Shown here: positions 7,463 through 18,490 of the stretch, piece after piece
Layout of the letters: every line of letters starts with the position of its first letter
How positions within the stretch are numbered: position 1 is the stretch's first letter
Assembly (NCBI GenBank): GCA_963920635.1
Contig: OY987298.1
Span: forward strand, 37,107,787 to 37,171,786
Source of the DNA: Pseudeuparius sepicola
Taxonomy: Eukaryota; Arthropoda; Insecta; Coleoptera; Anthribidae
DNA: 64,000 nucleotides
Direction of reading: 5' to 3'
Made by a program: the position numbers and the translations under genes
The notes under the pieces: generated by a model
Told to the model about the DNA's origin: nothing
Databases searched by the model: none
What the model saw: only the letters and a program-made list of their open reading frames with translations

Positions 7463-7783
7463 TTATAGCTGTTCCGGTTCTTGGACGGAAAATTGAATAT
7501 TAGTTGTTTTCCCGACAGGTCCATAACTAATAAGATAATACTTTCGCCCGTTGAAAATGTCCTTGTTTACTTGCTCAATTCGTTCTTCTGTAAATTCTAC
7601 CGTGAACCTTTGCGGTAAAATTGTTTTGAAATCGTCGAATTCCAAGGATATCTTCTCGCCGAACTTGGTGTTTATTTTCGTAAATGCATGTACCTCAAAC
7701 TTTCGGTTGACTTCCAAATCTTGGACCCTAATGAATTTCTTCAGGAACAAACTGTTATTTAAATGGGTCACAAACGATGCCAT
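7463..7783 (-). CDS. Small beta-rich protein, possible OB-fold nucleic-acid binder
   Basis: An intact 106-codon frame starts at the ATG at 7783. Residues 22-60 form alternating hydrophobic strands: NRKFEVHAFTKINTKFGEK, then ISLEFDDFKTILPQRFT. A helix-like EERIEQVNKDI follows, then KYYLISYGPVG. The pattern of beta strands with an aromatic/basic face, a turn at KFG and a PQRF segment fits a small OB-like barrel. Small proteins of this look recur with DUF8207-like genes in arthropod virus-like loci as far as I remember. A ssDNA-binding role is inference, with no search possible. It is the rightmost gene of the island. Confidence 0.6.
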   Translation of the reverse strand: MASFVTHLNNSLFLKKFIRVQDLEVNRKFEVHAFTKINTKFGEKISLEFDDFKTILPQRFTVEFTEERIEQVNKDIFNGRKYYLISYGPVGKTTNIQFSVQEPEQL

Positions 7784-7818
7784 ACTTTTAATCTTATTTA
7801 GTTAAGTTAAAAGTGAGA

Positions 7819-7857
7819 ACTGTGTACTACTTTACCAATCAACCATCGAAATATATA
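7819..7857 (-). promoter_or_regulatory. TATA plus initiator for the small beta-rich gene
   Basis: TATATAT reads from 7857 on the minus strand. ACAGT, one mismatch from TCAGT, has its A at 7821, 36 nt downstream. The leader would be about 38 nt. Confidence 0.45.
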
Positions 7858-7928
7858 CTAAAAAAAGTGGAGGGGATCCCCCCACACAAATCCCCCCCAC
7901 CGCTAGATTTTATCCCCGAAAACCCTAT

Positions 7929-8006
7929 GCGGATCCTGGCTCAGGCTCAAAACCCTTATGCGGAAGCTGGCTCACATATGGCGGCCATCTTTGAGCCAGG
8001 ATCCGC
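7929..8006. repeat. 15-bp-arm hairpin at the right margin of the virus-like island
   Basis: GCGGATCCTGGCTCA at 7929-7943 is perfectly inverted at 7992-8006. A near copy (GCGGAAGCTGGCTCA) lies between them. The segment is GC-rich compared with its surroundings and follows a CCCCCCACAC tract. Confidence 0.7.
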
Positions 8007-8611
8007 TTTACTTAACTACTCAAACACACATTTTTTTAATGGCAACACGCCATGCTTTTAGTTGTTTAAAATCTACTCGCCATTATTATTAGAACGATAT
8101 AAAACTTTATAACATTATCTTTTACCGTTCTTGAAATATTTAATTTTAAAATTTTGTACTAAACCTATTTAACTTGGATTTGTGGATCGAGTGATAAAGA
8201 AGATAATCCATACATGTAATAAGCAATAACAACAAGAAAGAAACCAAGACAAAGCCATATTAAAATTAACCTTGGAAGCTATTTGAGATTTTACTGAAAT
8301 TCTCAGAATAAAAATATGAGTAGGTAATATCTAAAATGACACCTTATATCTGATATTCTACAATTTTAATGCTATGTTGTATTGGTTACATCAATTTGTT
8401 ATTTACATTGACCGTATTTTTATCACACGATCCACAAATCCAAGTTAAATAGGATCAATATAAAATTTGAAAATTAAATATTTCAAAAACTGTAACAGAT
8501 AATGTTATAAAGTTTACACTGTTTTAACCGTAATGACGAGTAGATTTTAAACAACTACTGTTCCCATTAAAAAAGGTGTGTTTGGTTTATCCGCTTTTTA
8601 GAAATGCCCTG
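8007..8611. mobile_element. Fold-back MITE with ~200-bp inverted arms
   Basis: The left arm (about 8007-8205) and right arm (about 8397-8611) are inverted copies. They share AACTTGGATTTGTGGATCG, TTTAAAATCTACTCG and AAACACAC. The right end is TGCCCTG followed by TA, like mariner-type ends in this window. The left terminus is diverged. No coding sequence is present. Confidence 0.7.
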
Positions 8612-9106
8612 TATATTCATAGTTTGGGTCATAAAAAACTATTTATAATAAGCTACAACTATTTTTGTTTGAAAAGTTTTTTATATTTTGAAAACTTAAA
8701 GAATTAAGGGGAGTGGGATTGTTCCTTGGGACACCCTGATAAAAACTTTGTTTGATAATTAGGATAGTTGTAAAAACTCCTCAGGATATTAGTTTCTCGT
8801 TTTTAGTTTTGGAAATAATCTTAGGATTGTCTACTACAAATTTCCCACAAGCATAGACTGATAACTTTAAAGTGCGATAACTAAAAAACTGTCAATTTTT
8901 CAAAATTTGTTTATAGCTCATAATTTGCTTCAAATTGAAGTACAATTCGAATGCATAACTTTTCAAGGTCACTACGAAACAAAAATTTATTTCGGCCGTA
9001 GCGCCATCTACAATTTGCAATAAAAGATCGATTTAAGCCCCGACTTCCAGTCGAACCAATGGCGATCGAATGCAGAAAAACATGCGGTCCAAACAGTTCG
9101 GCGACC
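8612..9106. other. Apparent host non-coding DNA
   Basis: No gene recognised. The last ~100 bp are less AT-rich and contain the hAT target site; the same unique sequence resumes after the hAT element. Confidence 0.4.
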
Positions 9107-9114
9107 CTACGAAC

Positions 9115-10071
9115 TAGTGTTTCACAAGACTCTTGGAAATTTCTTGTTCTTGTCTTGTTCTTGCTGCAAGAACAAGACAAGACTCTTTTAAATTTCTTGT
9201 CTTGCTTTGCAAGACAAGACAAGAAATCATTCTGCAAGACTCTTGCAATTTTGCAAGAAATCTTGCTAAAAGCAAGAAATCTTGCAAAGATTACTAATAG
9301 GTATCTTTAATTATAATTTCTGTAAAACTTTAGTAAGAGCAATGAATGTAGCTGACGATAATATTGATTTTTAAAAACTGAGCATATATAAATGGTTATT
9401 TAAGAATAATTAGTGTATACTTACTAGTATATTATTTAGTAAATATATTTAATTTACTCCTAGTACTTAAGTAATAAATACTAATCCATGTTTCCAGCCA
9501 TTACAGGTATACCCAAAAAGAAATTGAAAATTAACGTATTACTCCGCTTTCGCGGCTGGAAATGCATACTTAATACTTCCCGACTCCCGACAAACAAAAT
9601 CATTCTAATTTTAATTCATATAAATTCAACAAATTATATAGTAGGTAGGTATGTACTCTTGAATTAATCCGCTACAGTGGATTAATTTATATTTATAAGT
9701 TTGCTTTAACGGTAAAGTCTATAGACTAGCTGTTTTTCGTGTCTATTGGACTTTCTAATGCTTTGTTTAGTTTCATATAATTAGTGTGGCATAGTGTAGA
9801 TCGGGTTATTTTGGGAGAGTGGGTTTCGCGGTTTTCGTCCAGGAAAGTCTTCGACTTAAGAGGTATTTCGAATTGAAAATCATGAAAACTTTAAAACAAA
9901 ATTATTATTAAAATACAAAAAAAGAAAAACTATGTCAATAATTAAAAAAAAATAATTATCGACCCGCCGCACGGGGGCGGCTCTGCAGCGCTGCATCAAC
10001 TCGTCTCGACTTTGCAAGACAAGACAGGAATAGGCGTAGCAAGACAAGAAATCTTGTCTTGTGAAACACTA
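9115..10071. mobile_element. Non-autonomous hAT transposon (957 bp)
   Basis: The terminal repeats TAGTGTTTCACAAGAC (left) and its exact inverse (right) are flanked by the perfect 8-bp duplication CTACGAAC at 9107-9114 and 10072-10079. That site fits the hAT preference nTnnnnAn. Many CAAGAAATCTTG-type motifs cluster inside both ends, as expected for hAT subterminal binding sites. No transposase frame is present, so it would need a transposase in trans. Confidence 0.9.
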
Positions 10072-10079
10072 CTACGAAC

Positions 10080-10780
10080 GTCGCGATCGTAGCAAGTGTA
10101 TTAGACTCTGTCCTTTGCAGCAAACAATTCGTGAACTTGTTGGCAATTGTAAACTGAGTTCGTCCTCGGCTAATTTTGATGGATATAGGCACAACAGGTT
10201 CCCGAAAATATCAATTCGCCCAGGAAAGAGTTGTTTTGTTCGCTAAAATTGCGATTCGATTTGCTTGAAGCCGATGTCAGATTGTTCTGGTTTCTGGTGC
10301 AAGCTAAAGGTTTTTCTAATCAACCACACGGGCATTTTCACAGCGAAAATGTCAGTTATTTTATTTCATACGCGGTCTACTTACATACAGTCGCATACTA
10401 CACGGTTGTAACATTTTAATTTACACCGAGGCGTATGATTTATTGTTCGTACCTACACATTCGAAAATAATTATACGATCGCGCAGGCACATGCATTATT
10501 ATAAATTCCTTGTGTGTCACCTGATCACGATATAATTAAATGGAAAATGATAACGAGAGAGCCGTAATAAATAATTTTCTTGGGAAGGTAAACCGCGGCG
10601 AAAGGACATGCTCGGTGGATGGAGGCACGGGAGATATGAAGATTAAAATAAATTAAAAGTTAAGCCCATTACGCGCATAAAACGGATAAAGGCCTTAATC
10701 CCGCCTAGCATTTTCCATTAAAAATATACTTTGGATTTAGATACCTAAGTACGTGCAATGCATTTCATTATAAATGCCTA
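10080..10780. other. Host DNA, no gene recognised
   Basis: Mixed-composition unique sequence continuing the pre-insertion hAT target. Several ATAATTA and TAATTA motifs are present. It could contain regulatory DNA, but nothing specific can be supported. Confidence 0.35.
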
Positions 10781-11454
10781 CATGGTGTCTCAGGTTTTAA
10801 TCGAGTATAATTTAAATAGGTCATAGATCTCGTAAAAAAAGTCCATATGAACTTGTATGTTTTGGAGATACAGGGTGTTAAATTTTATTATTTGTTTTTA
10901 AACTTTCCGGTGGTGTACATGTTTTCAATGTTGGAATTTGCTGACCAACGAACTTAACAAGTTACAAGGTTTATTGGAAACAAATATTTTATAATTTAAT
11001 TTTATTAATGGAATTAAATTTCCTTCTTCAGGAGCGCACGGATAAACACATTTTTTCGAAAAATAAACAAGATAAACAAAAAATGCAAGAGACAGAAAAT
11101 TGTATATTTAATTATTTAATCTTAAATAATATCAAACTTATAAAAAGCAGTGATGTGCTAATTTGTTTTAATATAATAACTAAAATGCTCCAGCGCCGCC
11201 CCTGGAACAAATAAATTAAATATAATTGCAGCAAGTTAAGGTTTTTAGTTATTACCAAAAACGTACCAAGTTTGATCAAAATTGGTAAAGTAGGTAGTTT
11301 TGAGATTTTTGAAAAAATAATTTGTTTCATTAAATTTAAGACCCTGTATCCTGAAAACGAAGCTTTAAAACATAGAAGTTCATATGATTTTCTTTTTATT
11401 TTTATGAATTACATCGTCTATTAAATTTTCCCGATCAAAATCTGAGTCTCCTTG
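10781..11454. mobile_element. TIR/fold-back element (674 bp)
   Basis: The left end CATGGTGTCTCAGG next to TA and the right end CTGAGTCTCCTTG are inverted copies. Similarity continues inward through CATATGAAC, TATGTTTT, GATACAGGGTGTTAAATTT and their inverse. The arms are about 150 bp. The interior shows no transposase. Confidence 0.7.
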
Positions 11455-11727
11455 TGAATATAGGAATTCAAATTAAGACCCCAGCGCCAAGTGGCCATTA
11501 GTTGAACTAACGTCGATGACATTGTTTCATAACCTCACTTTTTCAGTCGACAATTTATTTAGTTTTCCTGTGTATTTTTGCAATTGTTTTGTGTGTTTAT
11601 TGTTTATATGTTGTTATTTTATAATTATTTGTTGTTGTCAATTTTGTTGAGATAGGTTCATAAATCCAACAATTTTCGAAATTCTTCCTGTCTTCGAGAA
11701 TTTTTAGAACAAAAATGGCTCGGATTA

Positions 11728-12003
11728 CCCTTAGCCTTGTAGCTTTGTTTATGGAATCCCTAGTTAGCCAATGTGTGACAGAGTCATAAGGATACGAGAG
11801 CAATATTGGATACAAGCAACAGATGGCGCCAAAAATTAAAGTAGCCCAGTCATTGTCTACTAATTCTCTACTATCAAAATCTACCAAAAAAACTGCTGGC
11901 CAACTTTATTTTTTGCAAAGTCTGTCCCCTGTATTTACTATATTTCTGTCATGTTCTTATGTCAGTGTCAGACATTGGCTAACTAAAGTATCCATAAACA
12001 AGG
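11728..12003. mobile_element. Short fold-back with ~85-bp arms
   Basis: AGCCTTG, TTTATGGA, TTAGTTAGCCAATGT and GACA-TCATAAG at 11728-11800 recur inverted at about 11930-12003. The centre is AT-rich and non-coding. It abuts a 185-bp-family MITE. Confidence 0.55.
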
Positions 12004-12010
12004 CTTGTAG

Positions 12011-12869
12011 CGTTGACTGACGACTATAAAGACTTCTCACGGCTATAGCTTTATGTCCTGGAAAACAGATGGCTCTGATGGCTAACAATGTATTCTGCAC
12101 AGGGGACGCTATTCATGTAACCAAAACTCGTCCGCTTCGCGCATGTGACGTCACTCGCAGCGTCTTATTTAAATTCGCATGAACAGTTAATTAATAGTGT
12201 TTACACTGTTTACTGTTTGGCTCTACGTTTTCATATTTTTGATGGTCTGCGTGATTTTGTAATTTAGGAACACATTTTTATTAACAATATATATCTTTAA
12301 ATAAGAACAAAAATTGCCGGTGGATTTCAATGTTTTATTTTTGTTTATACACTTTGCAAAGTCGCACTTTCAGCAAAGTGCTTGGAACAAACATAGGATG
12401 TTTTAACGTTGAACTTGTCCTTTCTCCCTGTAGCATGAATCCATTTTTTGCATATATCAACAACTGTTTTTGAGAAACAATGCAATGACGAAATTTATTG
12501 TATTATGTGACAATTATTAACACTCAAAAATCTATAGAAAATAACCCGGAAAATCTCGAAAACACTTGAAACACCCGAAGAACACTCCAAAATTCTCTAA
12601 AAACACTTAAAAACTACCAAAAATGCAGCTACTGCAAGTAATTAGAATGGGGAAAACGACTGTGTCGGCGCCTGTCAGCACCGACAGCTGATTAAACGCT
12701 GCGGGTGACGTAGTTCTCCCCACTTAGGCTCCGCCCATCATGCGCAATATCTTATCCTTGTTGGTTGTATCATGTATTCTGCATTGTATTTTATCTCCGG
12801 AAAGCGCATAAAAATGTGTCAGACGTGACAGCCGTGAACAGTCTTTAATAATACCTATATCAGTCAACG
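12011..12869 (-). mobile_element. M185 MITE, copy 1 (reverse orientation, split by an insertion)
   Basis: The ends CGTTGACTG and CAGTCAACG are flanked by the 7-bp duplication CTTGTAG (12004-12010 and 12870-12876). The MITE body is interrupted between 12099 and 12772 by another insertion. Removing the insertion and one target copy leaves a MITE matching the two intact copies at 13.7 and 54.2 kb, in reverse orientation. Confidence 0.85.
12100..12771. mobile_element. 672-bp insertion with a 12-bp target duplication
   Basis: It interrupts the M185 MITE and is flanked on both sides by ATGTATTCTGCA (12088-12099 and 12772-12783), which occurs once in intact copies of the host MITE. The termini are not inverted repeats. 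An inner pair (GACGTCACTCGCAGCGT near 12148 and its imperfect inverse near 12690-12710) is. The long duplication argues against hAT or mariner and would suit a SINE-like retroposon or a MULE-like element. Confidence 0.7.
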
Positions 12870-12876
12870 CTTGTAG

Positions 12877-13721
12877 ATTGTGGCAATATTACCCAACAAT
12901 ATAAACTCTAGATCAGTAGTTGAAGGGAAGAAAGACGGAGAAAGTGTTTGCTGTAGGGCACATTATTTTGCATGGCATAAACAAATGGGATACCTACTTT
13001 TATTAAACTCTTGCCTTTTGCAGATTTCCATCAGATAATTAGTGACTTAAAAGATTCGCACTGCTAAAATTAGGCAAAAAATGCATTATTTATGCAAGGC
13101 AGGAGTTGGAGGGCGATGCAAGCATATTTCGGCTTTTATAATACTATTATTGACCAGGTGTATGAGGTTTCTAAGAAAAAAAAAGGCATTATATCGAGCC
13201 ATGTTAATTGAAAAATGAATACTACTACTTGTTTGTTTTGTGTTTTTTGTTTTTAGAAAAATTCTGCCCGAGTTAGCTCCCTTATTCCATTATTAGTCTA
13301 AAGTCTCAACATAAACTTTTCCTGCGTTTTTCCTAGGAAACGCATATAGCTTATCTTTCTCTCAGTATTCTTTTTGGCTCAGGAATTGCACTAGGGCACA
13401 TAATAACCGTTGTTAGAAGTTAAAAGCCATATTCCTTAGCTTGGTCTTCTTTGTACTATCCAGGTAAAACCAACGTCCTATCACAAAGATATCGAATTTA
13501 ATAACAATAAACAAAAATGTAATACAGATCAACAAAAAAATGGCAATAAAAATGTGATAAGAATGGTGAAATTCACGGCCGGCAAATTAATGTAAACACA
13601 TTTGGCCACCAGGTAGCGTATCGCTTAGCTTGAATTCCCAATTTGTTCTGATGATGCTGCTATATTATTAGATGCATATTGGGAATAGGTACTTTCATTC
13701 CGACCAGCCACTAATGAAATG
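12877..13721. other. Host DNA, no gene recognised
   Basis: AT-rich, with no long frame, no inverted repeat and no RNA gene recognised. Confidence 0.35.
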
Positions 13722-13728
13722 GCTTTAG

Positions 13729-13913
13729 CGTTGACTGATATATTAATAAAGACTGCTCGCTCACGGCTGTCATGTCTGACACATTTTTGGCTCACCATGC
13801 GCTTTCCGGAGATAAAATACAATGCAGAATACATTGTTAGCCATCAGAGCCATCTGTTTTCCAGGACATAAACCTATAGCCGTGAGAAGTCTTTATAAAT
13901 ACGTCAGTCAACG
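13729..13913 (+). mobile_element. M185 MITE, copy 2 (intact)
   Basis: CGTTGACTG/CAGTCAACG termini with the 7-bp duplication GCTTTAG (13722-13728 and 13914-13920). The subterminal AAAGACT/AGTCTTT pair is also inverted. The interior has TTTTGGCTCACCATGCGCTT and no coding sequence. Confidence 0.85.
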
Positions 13914-14202
13914 GCTTTAGATTAATAGTAGACTGTTCTACTCTAATGCAAACTATAACCAAGAAGGGCGAAGGGCAAAACATTTTTGAGTTGAAACTTT
14001 ACCATTTGGGGTCCCGCCCCGCTTGATTTGAAAGTAATTTCGGTCATATGAGGAAAAAGGGAAAGGTAAAGTGCCCTTTTAATGTTAACAAAATGTTCAC
14101 GTATCTTGCACAGAAAAGGCAACTTGCCTATGGAAAAATTAAAAATGGCATTGAATATTGGAGTATTTTGTAGCATAGCAAGTAAAGGTTAATCCGTGAA
14201 AA

Positions 14203-14790
14203 AATAGTTATTTATGTAGCAAGGCACTGAAGTTCAACTTTTTATGACTCATGTGGAATTTAGTTGCCGAAGCCTCTGGCCGAGGCAAATAAACCACATG
14301 AGTCATAAAAAGAACTTCAGTAGGTACATATTATATTTTTTTTTGAAATCGGAAAAAAATGCTTTATTAGGCAAGTAAATACTAATAACGGACTACGCGT
14401 GGCGTTGCTTGACTTTGACGATCGGTCTACCTAGGTCAAGTATGACAAAGACACGGCGGCTTTGAACAGAAAAACCAAACTGCTGCTTGTTATGCAGCCT
14501 CCATAATAAATCTATTGATAATCAAACCTACTAAAATATTTTTACTGATAGATTGTGCTGCTATAGGTAACAATTTCGCAATGTGTACGAATAGTTACAT
14601 GGGCCTTTATTGGCCGGGTTTTGAATATTTGGTCACTTTTGACGGGCGATGGCTCTGCGTCTGACGTTTGATGTTTACATTTGTCCAAGGCCTACTTATT
14701 GGAAAAATCGTACAATAATGGGTTACTTCAGTGCCGATTTCTGAGCTTTTAATGGCGATTTTGGAACACTTTACTGCCGATTTCAAGAAA
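14203..14790. repeat. Hairpin-headed ~0.6-kb repeat unit, copy 1
   Basis: The unit opens with AATAGTTATTTATGTA and a ~115-bp imperfect hairpin (TTCAACTTTTTATGACTCATG inverted around GCCTCTGGC). It then runs through GGCGTTGCTTGACTTTGACG and TGGCCGGGTTTTGAATATTT to an end at ACTGCCGATTTCAAGAAA. Two further units lie in tandem at 41.0-42.2 kb, and the first ~70 bp recur at 35.04-35.12 kb. No coding capacity is seen. Confidence 0.75.
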
Positions 14791-16852
14791 AAACACTTAA
14801 GGCCAACCTTCTCAACTTCATGTAACTTAGACGATAGACGCCACTGGTTAGCAATATACCTACAACCATTCCAGACAAGCAATCCAAAAACGAAATTGAA
14901 ACAAACATTTTGTTACCTCTGGTTATCTCTGACCGTTGAGTGAAGGAGCAAATATTCCACTGGAACATTGTAACAATGGAACAAGTACGGTCTTAATACG
15001 TGAAGAGGTACAAAAATCAATTGATTACAAAATTATTATAAAAATGCAACGATTCGGAGAGATTTAATGTTTTTGAATTCATGAAATATTCTTTATAAAT
15101 ACCACGCTGGGTTTAAAATTAACCAGACCATTTTTGAGCACTCGTGGTACGTATTATATAGCTGCGAAAATCGAATAACGATATTGATCCACCAATAAAT
15201 TGCTTCCATTTTTTTGTAGTTTCCATTTTCTTGACGAATGTACATGAATTACTTTCCGATAATAATTATTGGTCTTCACTTTATTTGCACTCATGCTATT
15301 GTTGCTATGGAAATAAATACGAGTCGGAGACGAGTGCCATATTTCTGCGAGCTCAACAAAATATTCGGAAACTGATTATAAGTGAAAATTTCGCGTCCTG
15401 TTCATACCAAAGAACAAACAATTAAGCATGTATTGTTGCGGTTCGATGCAACCCTATAATATCTATCCACTTATCGGGTAAATCCGACCCGACAGCTCCG
15501 ATCGAGAACGTGACGATGCAACAGCAAAAAAATCTGAATCGAACACAGATTTGTTCTGCTCCACCGATATGTGGGTTGCGTCTTGCGTAGCGCCTTTGTC
15601 ACAATTTAATGCACTTCTGTGTGTATTGTACGCTCAGCATCCGAACGGCAACTCGTGTAATAATACGGCCAAGCGGTTCCGATATTATAGTATTTCGAAA
15701 CCCTACTCACATAATGTAATCCATACATAACGAACCACTGTTATGGTTCAGGGAAGGGAATTTAACGCTCACGATTGAGATCTGTAAACGGTAACTTTTG
15801 ATTCAACCAGTGAAAAGACATGTATGAACTATTTACGGAATCGGCTGTTTTCAGTTTATTCAGGATATTTCAGAAACTGGATGAGCTACCCCAGATTTCT
15901 TTTCAGATAATGAATGAGGACTAAAATTCGCAAGTTTTCTCTAAATCAACTAAGTACCTCTATTTTTTTACCTTTTACGAGATAGCAATGGTGAGCATCG
16001 AAAAAGTGACCACCCCGTATACTCATGAACAAAGCACCCTCTATACTAATATTTTGGTTTCATTGCCAACATGCACCCAAAAACTACGCCAACGGAGGGA
16101 AATGTGGGACATACAATGTGAACAGGGAATCATCTGTGGTCTACAATAAATGCTTGTAGGTAGAAGAATAGTATATTCTATGGTTCCTGCCAAACCATTG
16201 AATAAAGAGTCCCAGGAAGGAGTCAAAGCTCTATTTGTATTATAAAACACGAGAGACAATCGCCGTGAGCAGTAAAGTTTTGACACAATATTTTAATATC
16301 TGACACGGTGATATAGGTCAGTATGGGGTATTTAGATACTTTTTCGAGTTATTATGCGTAGCTGTGCGGCTTGTGGCACTTCCCTGGCTGCCAAACCTAA
16401 AATATTTGAGGATAATAATCAATCGGTAAGTAATTTTGTAATTTAAATTAACTTTTGAGGCCATGCACCAAAGTGGCATAGGCGTTTGTGCAGGCACTTA
16501 CTTCTAGAATTGCTTTATTATCAAGGATTCCTAAACTTAAGACACAAACGTGCCTTATAATTTTTTGCCTGTATTGTAGATAATGATTTCACGAAAAAGG
16601 AGGATTTCTGCCTCGATTAGTTTTTCGAAACGACTCACTGTAAAAACGGAAACGGCATCCCACCATATGCAGAGACTGTCCCTGTCGAGCGTTAAGCCCA
16701 AATTTGCTCCTTCCTGGGGTTCTTTATTCAAAGTGCCAAACACATATAAAATATTTAAACACATCGGAACTTTTAAAAAAAGAAATGTATTCATTATTTT
16801 CAATGATCTAAATTCTCCATAAAAAAATTATACTAACAATAATAATTATAAC
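14791..16852. other. Host DNA, no gene recognised
   Basis: Only short frames without recognisable domains. The stretch around 15,450-15,700 is less AT-rich, but no splice-framed exon can be supported. Confidence 0.35.
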
Positions 16853-16995
16853 ATTGTTGAGTAAAAATCTGATGTCGGACTTCCATTGTCTTTATTTATT
16901 TCTAAGCACGACGTTTCGATCAGAACAAATCTCTGATCGTGCTTAGAAATAAATAAAGACAATGGAAGTCCGACATCAGATTTTTACTCAACAAT
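16853..16995. repeat. Perfect hairpin, 59-bp arms and 25-nt loop
   Basis: Arm 16853-16911 and arm 16937-16995 are exact inverse complements by direct comparison. The loop contains ACGTTTCGATCAGA and TCTCTGATCG-type sequence. The arms include TCTTTATTTATTTC and GTCGGACTTCC. Confidence 0.95.
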
Positions 16996-18490
16996 CTACC
17001 TTGTCTACAAACTTCAAACAACAGTTATAACATTGTTGTTTATTTAATAACCTCTTAACTTCGCACTAATGAATAATTTTGAATTATTAATGTTGACGGA
17101 CCCCACTGTCAAATTCTAAATTTCAATTAAATTTTTTTTTGTGGCATGAGGAAAACTGCAATTTTTCTAAAATATCCGAGAAATTCTTAAAACTTCGAAC
17201 TAATTTTCTAGAATTATCAAACTCAGTACCTACAGTTAGATTTTAAGTGGTCCTGAATAAGAATCCGTTGAGTTTTCTCAAAAAAAAAAAAATCCCTAAT
17301 AGTACTTCGACCTCCAAGAAGTGGTCGCAGTTGGCCATGGGGTCTCAAAACAAGCAGACATGACTCTCTCCAAAGCCCAATAAAAAAGTTCATGAAAAGC
17401 GGTTCACAAAAAAATAGCAATTTTTACGGGTTGGTAAATCCTTTAAGAGTGACACACTCGGTAATTGAACACCATTTCTGTCTTTATTTGGAAAAGATAG
17501 TCGGACGTAAGATTGATGGACTACATCGATGATGTTCTAAATTTAAACCGACTAAACTTAAACATCAGTGTTTCAAATTCTAGTTGAAGCCAGTAAAAAA
17601 ACACCCGTTTTGTTGCTGAGAGCGACATGTCAGTTTGATAAGATCTTGTTTCTCGTGTCACACCGAAAATATACGAAAACATTTTAGCTCATTAGAATTT
17701 AAAAATAGTACTTTCTAAGAAACGGGAATTCCTCTCTGACACAGATGTTCGGTAAAAAAGTTCAGGTGACAAATTGCTTTGGGCTCCAGGATGGAGATTT
17801 AGTTGGTGAAGCGCAGCTAATTGGTAATTAATTGAGTCTTAAAAAATGAAGAGATGATCAATAATAATTAAAAGAAAGCGAATAAAATATGTCACAGTTT
17901 TATTTTTATGATGGAGGAAAATTTATTTGATTTTTTTTTTGGTTTTCATAAAAATAAGGTTTGCTTAATAAGGAAAAAACGAAGAAATTGGATTTCTGAA
18001 GATTTATTCCAAGTTAGCGGCAAGTATTTTCATAACGAGATCTGGATTATTGAAATAAAAATTGTATGATGTTAATATAGCAAAACAAAGATGTTCAGAG
18101 CATTGCTATCCATTTATTAGACTGCATGTTTTTCTGCCTTCGATCGACCATGGTTGGAATCATGCCACATCTCTTTATAGAAAAACACCGCTGATGACCA
18201 AGAGCGCTGGACAAAATGTGGATTTACGATATTGCTCCTTATATAATAGCTTTATCTGTGTGATTTACTAATAATTATTATCCTACACTCACATGGATTA
18301 CTGCGGTTTTCTACGGTTTTCCGTAGTACTTGAGCGAATACTATCTTAGTTCTATCGGGAAAAGTAGGCCCTATAGCCGCAAATGGCAAAGACAAAATAA
18401 TAGCAATTTTCCCCCTTCCCCGCACAAGCATGTGTTGCTTCTGGGGTACCCCTAGTTTGGAGTATTGCGAGGGTGAGAATTATTATTATA
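16996..18490. other. Host DNA, no gene recognised
   Basis: AT-rich with poly(A)/poly(T) tracts. No transposon ends, RNA gene or convincing exon. Confidence 0.35.

Noticed and set aside
7813..8061. 82-codon plus-strand frame after the virus-like island
   Set aside because: It spans a hairpin and the arm of a MITE, and has no recognisable domain or promoter.
16853..16995. Hammerhead ribozyme of a Penelope-like element
   Set aside because: The loop has CTGAT and CGAAACGT-like sequence on the minus strand, but the CUGAUGA core and stems are not complete.
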